Part shown: positions 11,260 to 23,841 of the stretch, in pieces
Position numbering within the stretch: position 1 is the first letter of the stretch
How the letters are laid out: each line of letters begins with the position of its first letter
Assembly: GCA_028753945.1 (NCBI GenBank)
Contig: JAPNXP010000002.1
Location: 5,394,001 to 5,458,000 of the forward strand
Source of the DNA: Hexactinellida sp. DTS-2022
Lineage: Eukaryota; Porifera; Hexactinellida
DNA: 64,000 nucleotides
Direction of reading: 5' to 3'
The notes under the pieces: model-generated
The model's input: only the letters and a program-made list of their open reading frames with translations
Told to the model about the DNA's origin: nothing
The model's database searches: none
Position numbers and translations under genes: made by a program

Positions 11260-11908
11260 TAGAAAAATTGCAAAATAATCATGAATCATAGTGAGTTTTC
11301 ACTTTCAATACTAAAAATTCTATAGTAAGCATTTAAATTGACTATCCTATGGCTTAGCGATTTACACTAGTATATGTATTGAATAAATAAAGATAGATCA
11401 GCAATTAAACTTCTGTGGTTTTTCTAAACTACGGGCGCGAATATTTTCAGTCAGGTATAGGAATTTATTATTTGGTAATATGGAACTAAACTCAATCACT
11501 CGAGCAATATTATTCGAATTTTATTTTGATTGCGGATTTATTACCATTATAGATAAGGCTAAAACTGATATATCTATGCATTTGAGGGGGACGTTATTAG
11601 TGAAGGTGTGGGTCGAGCCTTATCCAGAAATAAGTTGCTTTAATAATTCTCAGCTAGTTTTTACTGCTATTAACCATACTTCACGTTTAAAAGTTCGGTC
11701 TTTCTCCATTCTAAAGATAACTACTTGTATTTGCCGGGTTTTTAATCCATAATACTCGCTTTTGCTGTTTTTAGTTCGTTACATTATTCATATTTAAGTT
11801 TGTTAGGTATTTTGTTATTTCTTCTTATTGCAAGTTGTTAAGTTGGATAGTTAGATCTTTATAGTTCCATAACTTACCAAACTCTCATGTTGTTTTTTTG
11901 TATATCAA
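11260..11908. repeat. Unassigned; carries a dispersed repeat shared with 39.2-39.5 kb
   Basis: The segment at about 11,440-11,640 matches the reverse strand of about 39,250-39,460, including CAGTCAGGTATAGGAATTTA, AATCACTCGAGC and GGGTCGAGCCTTA. This is a dispersed repeat of unknown class. The copy at 39 kb adjoins an open reading frame, which may be its coding part. Confidence 0.5.
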
Positions 11909-11975
11909 CAGGGCCGGATTAAGACTGTGCGGGGCCCTAGAGCATATATTATTTGTGGGCCCCTTAAAACTAAAA
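11909..11975 (+). mobile_element. hAT-type element terminus (solo)
   Basis: CAGGGCCGGATTAAG followed by GGGGCCCTAGAGC and GGGCCCC resembles the ends of hAT elements of the ZMYM/Tip100 type. Only one end is seen. Confidence 0.35.
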
Positions 11976-12861
11976 AGTAAATACATATTAACTCGCACAT
12001 AACACACAGTTTATCTTGTGATCTATATTTCGATTCATTCTTTCGAATATAATTATTTTCAGAATTATTATCTCCGTAATTAGTGCCTAAAGAAGGATTC
12101 AGGGCTTCATTTAGGGGATGGCGAGGGAAGGCTCCCGCCATCCCTGGGTTCTAATTCGCAGTCCTTGTTCTCCTTTGATATTGTGACACTCGACGACCAA
12201 ATGTTTTGATCGCATATTTGGATAGCACTAACTATTCTAAGATATCCCTGGAGATATTAGATTTCTACTATGTTATATACCTAGTTACGAACTAGACAAT
12301 GTCAATATAGGCCTAATCCATACTAGCCAAAGAATTACAAAAAAATTTACGTTAGTTTTTAGCGCGAAAAATGTCAATTATAAATTATACCTGAGTCAAT
12401 ACTCAATGTTTTCAATCAGACCAAAATATGCTTTTTATTTAATCTACTCTATGTTATTGTCATTTTTGTGAAATTAGTAAAAAAAAAAAAACACTTTTCT
12501 TCATTAAAAGTATACTAATTCAATTTCTTTGTATTATAATGCCAAAACAACCGCGATTGAAATCATGCGCCTACATTTATTGATTATTTTTAAAAAAGGT
12601 TCGACCTTCCAAGATAAAATCTCAGTTTTTCCATCATTCTGCCGAAATTGTCTTTTTTAGAAAAAAACTGTTTTTTTGAAAAATGGCCATGTATGGGAGT
12701 CGACGTCATATGTTTGTAAATAATCATCTTTAGATGTATTTTTGGGAAAAAAAAGTCATGGGAGTCAATCAGTATATCATACAGAGTATTCCTGTAAAGA
12801 AATATTTTCTCAATCAATTCCCCTGAATATCAAGGGGTAACAACTTAAATCCTTTTCTCTC
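11976..12861. other. No recognised feature
   Basis: AT-rich sequence with poly-A/T runs. I found no supported gene. Confidence 0.45.
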
Positions 12862-13076
12862 GTATAGTTTATGGGTAGATCTGTGATTTGTCGGGTTGTA
12901 CAAGCTTTTCTATGCATTCTTCACATTTTATGACCTATTTGGGACGAAATTCCAGGAAAATCCAAGAAAATAGGCTTTTTTGTACGATTTTTTTCTAAAC
13001 TTTCAAAAAAAAATACTTCTAAATTTGATAGTGCTTATACAACCCGACAAATCACAGATCTATTCATGAACTATAC
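12862..13076. mobile_element. Long-TIR MITE family E, copy 1
   Basis: The ends are inverted repeats of about 45 bp, including GATCTGTGATTTGTCGGGTT. The outermost bases are GTATAGTT. The same family recurs at 26,002-26,211. A hAT element starts exactly at the right end. Confidence 0.8.
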
Positions 13077-15051
13077 CAGGGGTGGGAAAACTTTTTGCTT
13101 CGCGGCCCGCATTTTATGCGGGCCGTATTCACCAACGAGGCTACGACTACGTTCCATGTGGTAATTTATTAGAGAAACTTAATAGCTAATTGTAAAATAA
13201 ACAATAATCATAAATAATAATTTTTCTAATAGTGTTTAATGAGAGCAATGCAGTTGATTCTGCATTTTTATTAGTTTGTCAAAATTTGGTTCTTTTGGTG
13301 ATATAGCAATTCGCATAAGCTGATCAAGGTGTTCATCTGTCATTACAGATCTTGATTTATCCTTGATGAACTTCATCCTGGAGAAAGCCTGCTCACATAC
13401 ATATGTTGAACCAAAGAGAACAAGAATCTTACGAGCCAGAGATTTTAAACGTGGAAATGTGGCATCATTCAGGGATGCATAAAAACCTGAGAGTGACATC
13501 TCCCGAAAATTATCCCTGAGTAAGTTGTCACTTTGCAAATCTATAATTTCCATTTGCAGATGAGTGGGTATTCCCTCCACTTCAACTGAAAAAGGCCTGG
13601 AAACAATGGACATATCTACATTTACAAGATCGAAATCTCCGAATCTTTCGGAAAATTCCTTGTGCAGATCTTGAAGCTTTGACGCCTAGTATCCCAGCTT
13701 GTCACCACAAACTGATGTCTGCTTGAGTGTAGGCATATGGTCGCAGTTGCCTTTGTTAATTTCTGGATAAATGAGCTGCAATTTGGCTTTGAAGGCCTCC
13801 ACCTTTGCATGCATATTGTGAGCCAACATTTCCTGGCCTTGCAAGTGGGTATTTATCTCGTTCATGAATTCCATTATGTCAACTGCAAATGTGAAGTCAG
13901 ACAACCACTCGCTATCATTTAGCTCAGGAAAGTCTGAAGCCTTATCTTTCATGGTCAGGAAGATGTTTATTTCTTCCCTCAACTCCCAACTCTTTTAAAT
14001 ATTTTTTCCCAGACTCAACAATCTTACTTTCGTATGATAGGGGACTTCAGCATATGGTGCTTCCATGTCTAGCAGAAAAGCTTGAAACTGCCTATGATTT
14101 ATCCCTCGAGCTTTGATGTAATTGACAACCTTTGTCACTACATCAGAAACATTCGTCAAACCAAGAGCACCCTTGCATAAGGCATGCTGGTGGATAATAC
14201 AGTGCAAGAATATTATATTTTGGTCCGGATTCTCAATGTGGAGTTGATCCTGAAGCTTTTTCAGTAATCCAATATGTTTTCCTTTTAGGTTGGGGCTACC
14301 ATCAGTTGTGACGTTCACTAGCTTATCCCACGAAATTCCCAGTTTCCCGATGCACTCATTAACTGCCTTTAACAAATCTGGACCAGTATTTGTACTTTTC
14401 AATGGCTCCATTGACGCGAGCTCTTCCGATATTTTAAAGTTAAAGTCAATAGTGCGAATATATATTAGCAGCTGGGCTGTGTCCTTGATATCAGTGCTCT
14501 CATCAAGTGCCAAAGAGAAGCAGATACAGTCTCTACATTCATCCTTGACTTGATCATGTAAATCTGCTGAGATTTCTTCTACTCTGCGGGTAATTGTTCT
14601 TCTGGAAAGACTGACACAGTCAAATGTTTTCGTCTCTTTAGGACAGAGAATATCAGAGCATGCCAGCAGACAGTCCTTCACGAGCTCTGCTTCACTGAAG
14701 GATTTACTCTCCTGAGCAATTTTATGAGTTACTACAAAACTAGCTCTGGTTACTGCCTCATTGAAAGGTGTCTGAGTTGTGAACACTTGTTGTTCATTAA
14801 GCAAAGAATGTGTCTGTTTCTCAGCTAATGCTTTCTTCTCTAACTTTGACATGTTTCTGTGAGCTCTCGCATGTTGTGTGTTATAGTGACGTCTGACATT
14901 ATACTCCTTGTATACTTCCAGACTCGCTTTACAAAGCAAACAAACACATCGGCCATTCACTTCTGTAAAGAAATATTTTCCTCCCCACTCTTCATTGAAA
15001 ACGCGACATTCCTTACTCTACCTTTCTTTTCTTTGAAATTTTCGAAGCCAT
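13077..15051 (-). mobile_element. hAT (Charlie-type) element with one terminus
   Basis: The left end has the classic terminus CAGGGGTGGGAAAACTTTTT, followed by a hairpin of GCGGCCCGCAT/ATGCGGGCCG. The transposase gene occupies most of the element on the minus strand. No matching inverted terminus is seen beyond 15,051, so the right end has been lost or lies in an unrecognised rearrangement. The element begins exactly where MITE E ends, so it appears to have inserted into the edge of that MITE. Confidence 0.8.
13236..15051 (-). pseudogene. hAT transposase, GTF2IRD2/ZBED5-like lineage, nearly whole
   Basis: The likely start codon is at 15,051 (MASKISKKRKV). One frameshift near 15,012 separates it from ECRVFNEEWGGKYFF, after which one frame runs to 13,236. 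A BED/zinc-finger-like segment (CVCLLC, then RRHYNTQHA) lies near residues 40-70. It is followed by the RNase H core (LALDESTDIKDTAQL, VTTDGSPNLKGK, FLHCIIHQHALC). The C-terminal hAT dimerisation segment includes STYVCEQAFSRMK. The main frame contains two in-frame stops, TAA near 13,996 and TAG near 13,686, so about three lesions inactivate a roughly 600-residue protein. The lineage also gave rise to vertebrate domesticated genes, but here it is plainly a transposon. Confidence 0.85.
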
Positions 15052-15323
15052 ACCAAGATAAAGTACTATTAATAAAAACTAAACAAATTTATTAATAGGT
15101 CAGGAAAGAATCTCGGAATCTCGCCCACAGAATTATCGTAATTTGAAATTTTGTCCGAGGAAATTTCGTCCCAAACAGAATAAAAACTGAATGTCTATTA
15201 CATATATACTAGCTTAATGTAATTTATAAAGAACATAAAAAATTGACTCAAGAGAAAATCAAGTTCTCATAAAATTCGAGAAAGACGTTCACTTTGGGTC
15301 AATTTATTCGTATCCTAGATCAC
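15052..15323. other. No recognised feature
   Basis: AT-rich gap between the hAT transposase and a TTAA MITE. No TIR for the hAT element is found here. Confidence 0.5.
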
Positions 15324-16031
15324 TTAAGGTTCAGGTATACTCTACAAATTTCGAATATTTAGATAAAATCCAAATCATTGTCTATTTCTCTTTTATTGCA
15401 TTTTGTGATTGTATTGATACCAATGAGTACTCTCAAGAGATTTCTAAGAAATATTCCGATTATTTTTCCAGTTTGACACACTTATGTCACCTCAATTTAG
15501 GAATAATTGCTGTAAAATTTTTTTTAAAAAAGCCGCTATCTCAAAACTAACATTTTCAGAATTGCGGAAGAAGTCATTTTGTCAATTTTGGTCGTAGAAT
15601 CAAAAACTCAACGGTTTCGGAGAGATCTCGTAAAGATACAACTTTTCAGTGCTGCGATTTACCCTAATATGAATAGTTCATCTGTTTTTTTGATTTTGGA
15701 TAAGGAAAATCTTCATTTGAAAATAGACATCACATAAAAGTATTTGAAATCCAGAAAAATGTAGATATTCACAATTCCTGTACTCAAAAGTTATATTACA
15801 TCCAGCTAAACACATTTTATCAATAATATTCTTGGTATTGTTTATCTTTTCTGATTGATCTATTCCGCAAAAATGGTATAATTTAGAAAAAATTTTTTCC
15901 TCCATTAGTTTATTTGCCAATATTATTGTATTTTTGGCATCCTGAGGATGAAGTAAATCCGCTGTAAAAAAATTAATTCATTCGGGTAAATACTTATGGT
16001 AGAAGTACTCTAGAGGATACCTGAACCTTAA
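15324..16031. mobile_element. TTAA-flanked MITE family A, copy 1
   Basis: TTAA lies at both ends and the inverted terminus is GGTTCAGGTATACTCTA (right end GGTTCAGGTATCCTCTAGAG on the minus strand). At 708 bp it is very similar to the copy at 51,342-52,049 and non-coding. The internal ORFs are conserved only because the copies are young. Confidence 0.85.
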
Positions 16032-16679
16032 TCAAATTTTCCATGGGAAGTTATCTCCGAAAACGTAAATGTAAGGAAGAGTAAGACAGTTATCATATAA
16101 TTGGAGCACTCAAATCTCAAATAACTTAAGGAGTCAGGAAGTTAAATATGGCCAGTTTCTATAGAACGTCTCTATAAAGTTAATCAGAACACTTCAATTT
16201 TTATATCAGCATGACTGGAAGCACATAAAAGTCATCACAAAATTTTTTAGAAGATTCTAATGTATATTCTTGTCCGGAAAGTACAAAACGTCCCAAAGTC
16301 CGTCTGAAATTCGGTCAAAAGGACACTATACCACGTTGCACCGGTCATTTATAACGGGACTAAATACCTTTGTTATATAATCATAATCCATATAAAGAAG
16401 TCTAAAATCTGCCGCTGTTAGAGTCCGGAAGTTAGAACTAAGCTCTAACGAAGATTTTATTTTTGCTTACGTCATCAAATTGGGCCACATGACACATCCA
16501 TATATGGTAGACAAAATCATAGAATGTAAACTACAAGGTATGCATTCCCAATTTGTTGCCCAGTGAATTTGTATTGATTAATTGACATCGTAACATGGTT
16601 AGAGCTAGTCGCAACGACTTCTCATTCGTGACATAATTAATTGCTCCGTCATCAAAAGTGGCGCATCCTTATGAATATA
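16032..16679. other. No recognised feature
   Basis: AT-rich. I see no supported gene, TIR or tandem structure. Confidence 0.45.
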
Positions 16680-17220
16680 CAGTGTACTCCGCTTAATTGG
16701 GACACCGGTTAATCGGGACAGCCGCATAATTGGGACAACAGCCCAAGAACCGAATCCTTTCCATAGAAGCTAATACTTAAAATTTCGGTTAATCGGGACA
16801 AACTCCGCTTAATTGGGACAAACTCAACAAATTGGGTTCAAAATTGTGCTCATTTATAATAGAAAATTAATATTGATCAAAAAATGTAATAATCTTGGTC
16901 AATTCGGATTAAAGCATGACAAAATAACTAAATAGGGCCAATTTTATTATTGAATTCCGTAAATAAGAAATTAACCATGGATTATGAACTTTGGTTCATG
17001 CATAGTTTAAAACGGTACACAGAATATTAAGGGTCATACTATGGGTTTGAGTTTAATCAGGTGTCCACAGGCATTGGAGGAATCGTTGTAACATGTTTAA
17101 AACTAAAATTGTTGTAATTCGTAGGTAGATCACTACTGTACATAATATTTTCGGTTAATTGGGATCTCCGCTTAATTGGGACAAGAGGCCTGGAACAAAA
17201 GTGTCCCAATTAATGCACAC
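16680..17220. mobile_element. Tigger-like MITE T3, copy 1
   Basis: It starts CAGTGTACTCCGCTTAATTG after TA and repeats the unit CTTAATTGGGACA near both ends. The right end is diverged compared with the complete copy at 40,842-41,388. Non-coding. Confidence 0.75.
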
Positions 17221-17732
17221 ACAATATTCATCCGGTAACTTATTAACGGCTATCTAAACCACTTTGAAATGACTATAAATAACTTATTATAGATATACAT
17301 ATGAAATATTGTGATTTCAATTAATTTTAGAAAATTTTCACGAAGTGGCATAAGTGTTTCTGCCACGTGCCACTTGTGGCATAAGTGGCACAAATGGAAA
17401 TGTGGCTGTATCACAGTAGAAAATATTCGGATTGATTTGAAATTATGCAATTACAGTAATTTAACCTTGTGGAATTCAAATCTACTATCATAATTAATAT
17501 ATTCACATTGCATCTTAATTATCACAAATTAATTATATAATGAGCTAATTATATATTTAATGAGTTTAACGCCTCCATAAAAATGTAATTCGAAAATTTT
17601 GCTGTTTTAATATACTTTACATTTGGTTTGATGTAAATAGCCATTTTGTAGAATCTACTATTCTTATAATGCTGGTAAAAACTCAATTGTCTGAATACAA
17701 ATTATTGCTGTTCAAATCCTTTTGGCCAGTTA
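17221..17732. repeat. Dispersed repeat with GTGGCATAAGTGGCAC motifs
   Basis: The segment around 17,255-17,445 matches 29,990-30,155, including AAATGACTATAAATAACTTA and TGGCTGTATCACAGTAGAAA. A cluster of TGGCATAAGTGG and inverted TGCCAC units sits near 17,345-17,395. The class is unknown. Confidence 0.5.
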
Positions 17733-18410
17733 GTGTACTCTAATAGTAGCCCCTATTCGAATAATCGCCTACCTCCAAAAATAGGCCCCACAATTAGTAA
17801 ATACAAATTTACTACCGGTACCCTGAGTAATTTTCTTTATCTAATATTAGTCGCATTACGATTATCAACCGAATACACTAAATAAATTGTATCAATATGT
17901 GATATTCTCGGAAAGTTACAAAGATTACACTACACGACAAATATATTTGTTTTAAATGTACCCTTGGAAGTTTAAGTTGTTTTTAACTGGATTTCATGCC
18001 CTAATTTCAAATTTCAACTCAGATCTTCTCTATCACGTCAATTTTTTTAGATACCAACATGATCATATTAAATACATTTAAGAATTTCCTACTTTTTTAG
18101 AATATAAAATTCAAGTTGAAAATATTCTATGCAATCAAAATCCAGGCCACTATGTTAGAAACAATGCTAAAGCAAACTAGTAAGTGAATATAATAACGTA
18201 AGTGAATATAATAAAAAATATTCTAATAAATTATTTTCAAAATCATGATGTGATGGAAAGGATTTGACTTCAGATTCGGACTCAGAGGAGATGAATACCA
18301 ATAAAATTTTCCTCGATACTAGGGTATCAAATATTTGTTGTCAAGTGTTATTTGTCAGAAAATGGCATCGAAAATAATAATCGCCTAGGCTACTATTCGA
18401 ATAAATACGG
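17733..18410. mobile_element. Tigger-like MITE T4, copy 1
   Basis: The right end (minus strand) reads CCGTATTTATTCGAATAGTA. The left has the related TACTCTAATAGTAGCCCC. Both continue into ATTCGAATAATCGCC and its complement. A TA follows at 18,411. The interior is longer than in the 265-bp copy at 50,753-51,017. Confidence 0.7.
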
Positions 18411-18590
18411 TACTTACAATACTTTCCGAAAGTATTTAATCGTATAAGGCTGAAATTCATAGGGAATCTTATACATGTCATTTGCAATAAATGCCAGCAC
18501 TTTCAGTATTAACAAACATCTTCATCATATGATCAGGACAGTGGAGGTGGGAAAAGTACATAATTTGGTACGTTTTAGACATGTATATAT

Positions 18591-18679
18591 TGCAGTCCAA
18601 GTGCGTTTCAAAGCCAAACGCGTTTGGCGCATTTTAATTTAGCCAAACGCGTTTGGCGTTGAAACACACTTGGACTGCA
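18591..18679. repeat. 89-bp near-perfect hairpin
   Basis: Arms begin TGCAGTCCAAGTG and include GCCAAACGCGTTTGGC. They are separated by a 13-base A/T-rich loop. The block GCCAAACGCGTTTGGC is itself a perfect palindrome and occurs once in each arm, so the DNA can fold in two ways. No coding content. Confidence 0.85.
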
Positions 18680-18941
18680 ACATATACACCAATATCATCG
18701 CTGTTGAGAAATTAGCATTCTAATACACCCTCACACAGGTTGCTTTTTTAAGTTTACTTACTTTGAATATACACAAGAATATTTGGAACTTGAGGTTAAA
18801 TAGTATCTTACATAATATTCTGCAAAATCTCGAACTTTAGTATTACGCCTAAGGGAACCAATATTTAACACTATTGAATCGCATTCCTAAAATATTTTCT
18901 AAATAGCTTTAAACTAAAATCCAATTACCTTAGATGTTCGA

Positions 18942-19475
18942 TTAAGGTTCAGCTATACCTACAAAATCCCAAAATTTCGATAAAATCCGAAACTATGGTA
19001 AATCTCGTTTTTATTCCATTTTCGGATTGTGTGGATACCCATGTGGACTCTAACGAAATTTCAAAGAAAAATTCCAATTATTTCTCCAGTTTGACATACT
19101 TCGAGTTATGAAAAAAATATTGGGGTTCTGGTGTTGGTTGCAGGATGCAGTATACCATAGAAACTTCATAATTTCGCGACATTGCCGCATATAGGTCTTA
19201 TCTTATATTTGGATAGAACAGCATATATCGCATCTTAATTTCAAATGTTATGGAAAAATATTGAAAACTTTCAATGATACACACTTTTTAGTGTCCTCCA
19301 CCTAAGCCCCTACTATAGGAGACAATTTTTTTCAAACCTCGCTATCTCCAAACTCAATTATTGCCATTGCGGAAGTCATATTATGACTCATGTACTACCT
19401 AGAAACAAAAACTCAACGGTTTTGGACCGCTTTCAATTAGTTCTATCATATGAGTGCAGCGATTTCATTTGTAAC
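18942..19475. mobile_element. TTAA MITE family A (long subtype A2), truncated
   Basis: It begins at TTAA with GGTTCAGCTATACC and matches the reverse of the copy at 24,755-25,637. Similarity stops near 19,475, just after GAGTGCAGCGATTTCATTTG. The missing half suggests a deletion before or during formation of the adjacent P-like region. Confidence 0.7.
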
Positions 19476-19736
19476 CTTTATCCGTGACCTACGTAATATA
19501 TGGCCTAGGCACAGAAAAACCATGGATAGATTAAAAGGATAATTTTATATTGAACCATAATATTGATTTCTGAAAGCCTACTTATCACACATCTACCATT
19601 TATGTCTATTTTTAAAATTCCTAGAAAATTTCGTTGACTATACCCCGAGTTTATTATAATTTTCATGTCCATCTACCCTCTCTTATTTTCTTTTCTTTCT
19701 CACTTGAATATTAGCCAGTTTTTTTCTTCATTATCA
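19476..19736. other. Flank of P-like copy 1; no TIR seen
   Basis: AT-rich sequence upstream of the first P-like transposase. The 75-bp TIR of the element at 41.7 kb is not present here, so this P-like copy belongs to a different family or has lost its end. Confidence 0.5.
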
Positions 19737-20166
19737 ATGCCCAATACATGTTCAGTTCCCAATTGCAGAAGCAACTACAAGGCAGAAGCTTATACACCTG
19801 TTTTTTTCTTTACCTAAGTCTCAAGTAATAGCGGACAAATGGCGACGAGCTATTTGTAGAGAAGGAGCATTTGAATTAAAGTCCGTCTATGTCTGTTTTA
19901 AGCATTTTCGCGAGGAAGATATCCTAAGAACATTTGAAATTCATCAAGCCGACGGCTCAATACAGCATATTGAACGTTCAAAACCCAAACTATTAGACAC
20001 TGCAATTCCTTGTATCCTACCTGAAAGTCCGAAATACTTATCTTCCAAAGCTAACAAACCTTCCCGCCTCTCGTATGAGTCTAAGGAACAAGAATTGTTT
20101 GATGAAGCGGTGAGAGCTAGCATTGGCGAACGACTTGCCGAAGAAAAAAAATTCAAACTACGTGAC

Positions 20167-21562
20167 TTAAACCGTAGACTGCGGTTGTGATTTTCAGGAA
20201 AATAACTTAAGGTCCAGGTATACTCTAGAGCACTTCTACCAAAAGTATTTACCCAATTTAACTCAATTTTTTACAGCGTATATGCTTCTTCTTCAGGATG
20301 CCAAAAATACAATAATATTGGCATATAAACTAAGAGAGGAAAAATCTTTTTTTTAATTTTACCACTATTGGGTAGAAGATCAATCAGCAAAGATGAACAA
20401 GACCAATAATATTATTGATTGAATGTGTTTAGCTGGATGTAATAAATCTAATGAGTGCAGGAATTGTGAATATCTGGATTTTTCTGGATTTCAAATACTT
20501 TTATGTGATGTCGACTTTCAAATGAAGATTTTCCTGATCCAAAATCCAAAAAGCACATGAACTATCCATAATAGAATAAATCGCTGCACTCATTAGTTGT
20601 ATCTTCACGAGATCTATCCGAAACCGTTGAGCTTTTGATTCCACGACCAAAATTGACAAAATGACCTATTACACAAAACTGAAAATGTTAGTTTTGAGAT
20701 AGCGGCTTTTGAAAATAAAAATTACAGCAAATATTCCTAAATTGAGGTGACCAAAGTGTGTCAAACTGGAAAAATAATAGGAATTTTTCTTAGAAATCTC
20801 TTGAGAGTCCTCATTGGTATCAATACAATCCCAAAATTCGATAAAAGAGAAATAGACAATGATTTGGATTTTATCAAAATATTCGAAATTTGTAGAGTAT
20901 ACCTGGACCTTAACCTGTAGTTCTTTGTATATAATATGTAGAACCTATAATTTGAAATCCAACAAGAGCAGAACAATATATTAATATTACGAAATTTTTG
21001 TAAAGATTTATTCGAGGATTTAGACAAAAAGTGATGACACATTCTTTCTCTTTAAATCGATATAACGCCGTTAATATATAAGTAATCCTTTGTTTCTAAA
21101 CAGAAACATATACGACTATCTTATTTGTTATCAGATCTCAAAATTTGAACAATTCTGCATCAGGAAACTAAAGTTACGTCATTTTCATAAAAATGATAAA
21201 TCTGTATTTGATGAACCATGGATTACGAAAATATACATATATTTGAGTTATATCTGTCACAACTCTATATTAGTCCACCCAAATTTCCTAAACAGATAAG
21301 ATTAGTCTAATATCTTCTTATGGGTATCCCCACGGTGAGATTTTAACATTTCTTATCTGCAAAAAGTAAGAGGGTGGCAAGTGGAGCAGTTCACTTTTAT
21401 GCTACGTCATCATAACAAATTCTGAAAATTTTGATTTTTTGATTGAAATCGATTGAGAATACAAAACCTTGTTTAAATCCGAATTTTCTCGAAATTTGAA
21501 TGATTAGATCGACATGTTTCCCTCCTGACACAACGTGTATCAGTTAGGCAGTATACAGTTAA
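20167..21562. mobile_element. TTAA-flanked element family X, copy inside the P-like gene
   Basis: TTAA occurs at both ends with terminal inverted repeats of the type CCGTAGACTGC (left) and CTGTATACTGCC (right, minus strand). It interrupts the transposase after KFKLRD. It is itself interrupted by a family A MITE at 20,207-20,913. Other X copies or fragments lie at 29,168, 46,803 and 59,930-60,647, and related ends at 37,235 and 48,087. Confidence 0.75.
20207..20913. mobile_element. TTAA MITE family A, copy nested in element X
   Basis: TTAA-flanked, with both ends reading GGTCCAGGTATAC instead of the usual GGTTCAGG. The substitution is present symmetrically at both termini. Removal of the MITE restores continuity with other X copies (…TTTTCAGGAAAAT then CCTGTAGTTCTTTG). 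Confidence 0.85.
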
Positions 21563-23209
21563 GGACCTGATAGAAAAGCTTCCCTCATTATCTTTACCTG
21601 ATAACTGCATTCAATGGTACTCTGATGATAATATCCTTCACTTAATACGACTTTCGTTTACTGAGCCCTCTGTATCAATCGACTCAACTCTGACCATTAT
21701 CAGTTGTCTTAACGTCCAGCCCTTTCGGAGGGGGAAGTTATAAAGATTTATACGGAGGTTATTAATGATATCAGACAGATTGAAACAATTTTTCTTGAAA
21801 TAAATGACAAACAGAGAGTTCTAGAAGTTCCATCCAACAACGCGTATCAACATATTGCTAAGGCCTCAAATCACATCGAGCAGTCTATAGAATTGCTTGA
21901 AGAAGCTATTAATCGAGACACAGATTTAGAACCTAATTCAATGTCGACTGATTCGTCTGATACACGTTCACACATTTCTCGTTTACAGTTTGTTTTGTGT
22001 CAATTAAAGAACGCAATTGTTCCTTAGAAAAGACGGAGGTATAATATTATCACACAGGTAGTCGCATTAAAATCTCACCTCATCTCACCAATTTGCTACA
22101 ATTATCTACAATCTCTAGACTGTTTTTCCCTCCCCACCATAGGAATATCCAAAAATTATTCTCAAATGTCGGGATAGATAACGACTATTTTGTATACCTC
22201 AAGCAGGCTACAACACAATTACTCCACAACAACGTAACGTCATAGTACTGATGGACGAGATCCATGTAAAATCTGAATTAACATACAAAGCAGGAAAAGT
22301 TATTGGTTCTTCGAGGAATTTTAACGAACCAACTCGTACAGTCTTAGCTCTAATGGTTTCAAGCTTACACAAGAAATGGTCCACCATTGTTCGTCTTATT
22401 CCCTGCTCTACGACATCAGCTGAAACTTTATTCCCTCTGGTTAAGCGAATTATCTGTGATATCGAACTGTAACCTTCAGGTTAAAGTGCTGTGTACTGAT
22501 AACTACCCTCTGAACGTTAGTATCTTCAAATTATTCTCAACTTCTAAAACTTTGGATGCTGCAGTCCCACATCCTTGTGATTCTAGTCGTTCATTATTTC
22601 TAATGTTTGATTTCGTTCATATCCTGAAATCTATTCGCAACAACTGTCTAAACCTTAAAGACTTCAATAAGATGTTTAGATACCCTCAGTTTGAAAATTT
22701 GGACATTACGGAAATTGCATCATTCGAAGATGTACGTTTACTGTACAAATCTGAGCAGAACAGCATCATTAAGTTAGCTCCGCGCCTTACAGTGAAATAT
22801 TGTTGGCCATCAATATTGGAACGTCAGAATGTCAATCTTGCTTTAAGAGTATTTTGCGACTCTACTGCAGCTGGTCTAGTTATCCAGAATTCCTCCAGGA
22901 AGAGCTTTATCTATCAGACTTCCGATTTCATCTGGTTAATTAGCATTGTTTGGAAAATATTTAATGTAAATACTCCTGTGAAAGGAATGCTCCCTTCCAC
23001 TTACCAACAATGATGCCAGATTTAGTTTTATTAATCACCTTGTCGCATGGCTTGATCACTGGGAACATTTTCCAGTAAGTGGAAAATTAAGCAAACAAAC
23101 ATTCACAAGTTTCAGACATTCATTAATTTCCCTCGCCAAAATAGTCAATCACTTAAAACTGAGAGCTGTGGTTTCGATTATGTTCTAACCTATTTCCTTC
23201 AAAACGATC

Positions 23210-23841
23210 CCTTAGAGCAGTGGTTCCCGACCTTTTTGTGCAGTCGGCACCCTTTTACAACGTATTCGTTTCAGCGGCACCCCAAATCTGAGATTGAGGC
23301 AGACCAGTTAACGCTAGTGTTATAATTAAAAGAACTGTAACGGAAATTTTGGTCCCTTACGATAATTGTCTAGAGGGAGCAAAGTTTACTGGAAATTTGG
23401 TCCTTCTGTGGAAAATTGGTCCCTCTGAGGTTCGTGTTTATTTAGTTACCGTATTTACTAGAATAGCCTAGGCGATCTTTCGCCATATTGGGACCAAAAT
23501 CTTTTATGAATAAGTATGTCACTTGAAATTGGGCCCCGAAAAATTGATCCGGGACCAATATTCCTTGGAAATTGGACTAGGACCAGTTTTCCATGGAATA
23601 TTGGTCCCCGGACCAATTTTCCAGTGACAGAACTATAAATACTATAATAATATAATACTAATTGAATGCGTCCTACAGTTAAATAGTTAATTAATTATTA
23701 GGAAAATTTAGATCATTTACTAAATATCAAAAGTCACAAGATCAGTAAACAAGTATAATGGTAAGTCTGCGGCACCCCTAAAGGAAGCGAACGGCACCCA
23801 AGGGTGCCTCGGCACCCTGGTTGGGAACCACTGCCTTAGAG
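23210..23841. mobile_element. hAT MITE with perfect 8-bp TSD inside P-like copy 1
   Basis: The element proper is 23,218-23,833 (616 bp), with inverted termini CAGTGGTTCCCGACC and CAGTGGTTCCCAACC (minus strand). It is flanked by CCTTAGAG at 23,210-23,217 and 23,834-23,841. The 8-bp duplication and CAGTGGTTCCC ends are diagnostic of hAT (Charlie-type). It splits the transposase exactly at the DPLEHHFG block. A GGCACCC-rich segment lies at each end. Confidence 0.95.

Noticed and set aside
15678-15920. Similar ORFs at 15.7, 20.9 and 51.7 kb as a gene family
   Set aside because: They are by-products of MITE A copies and are not conserved in length or start.
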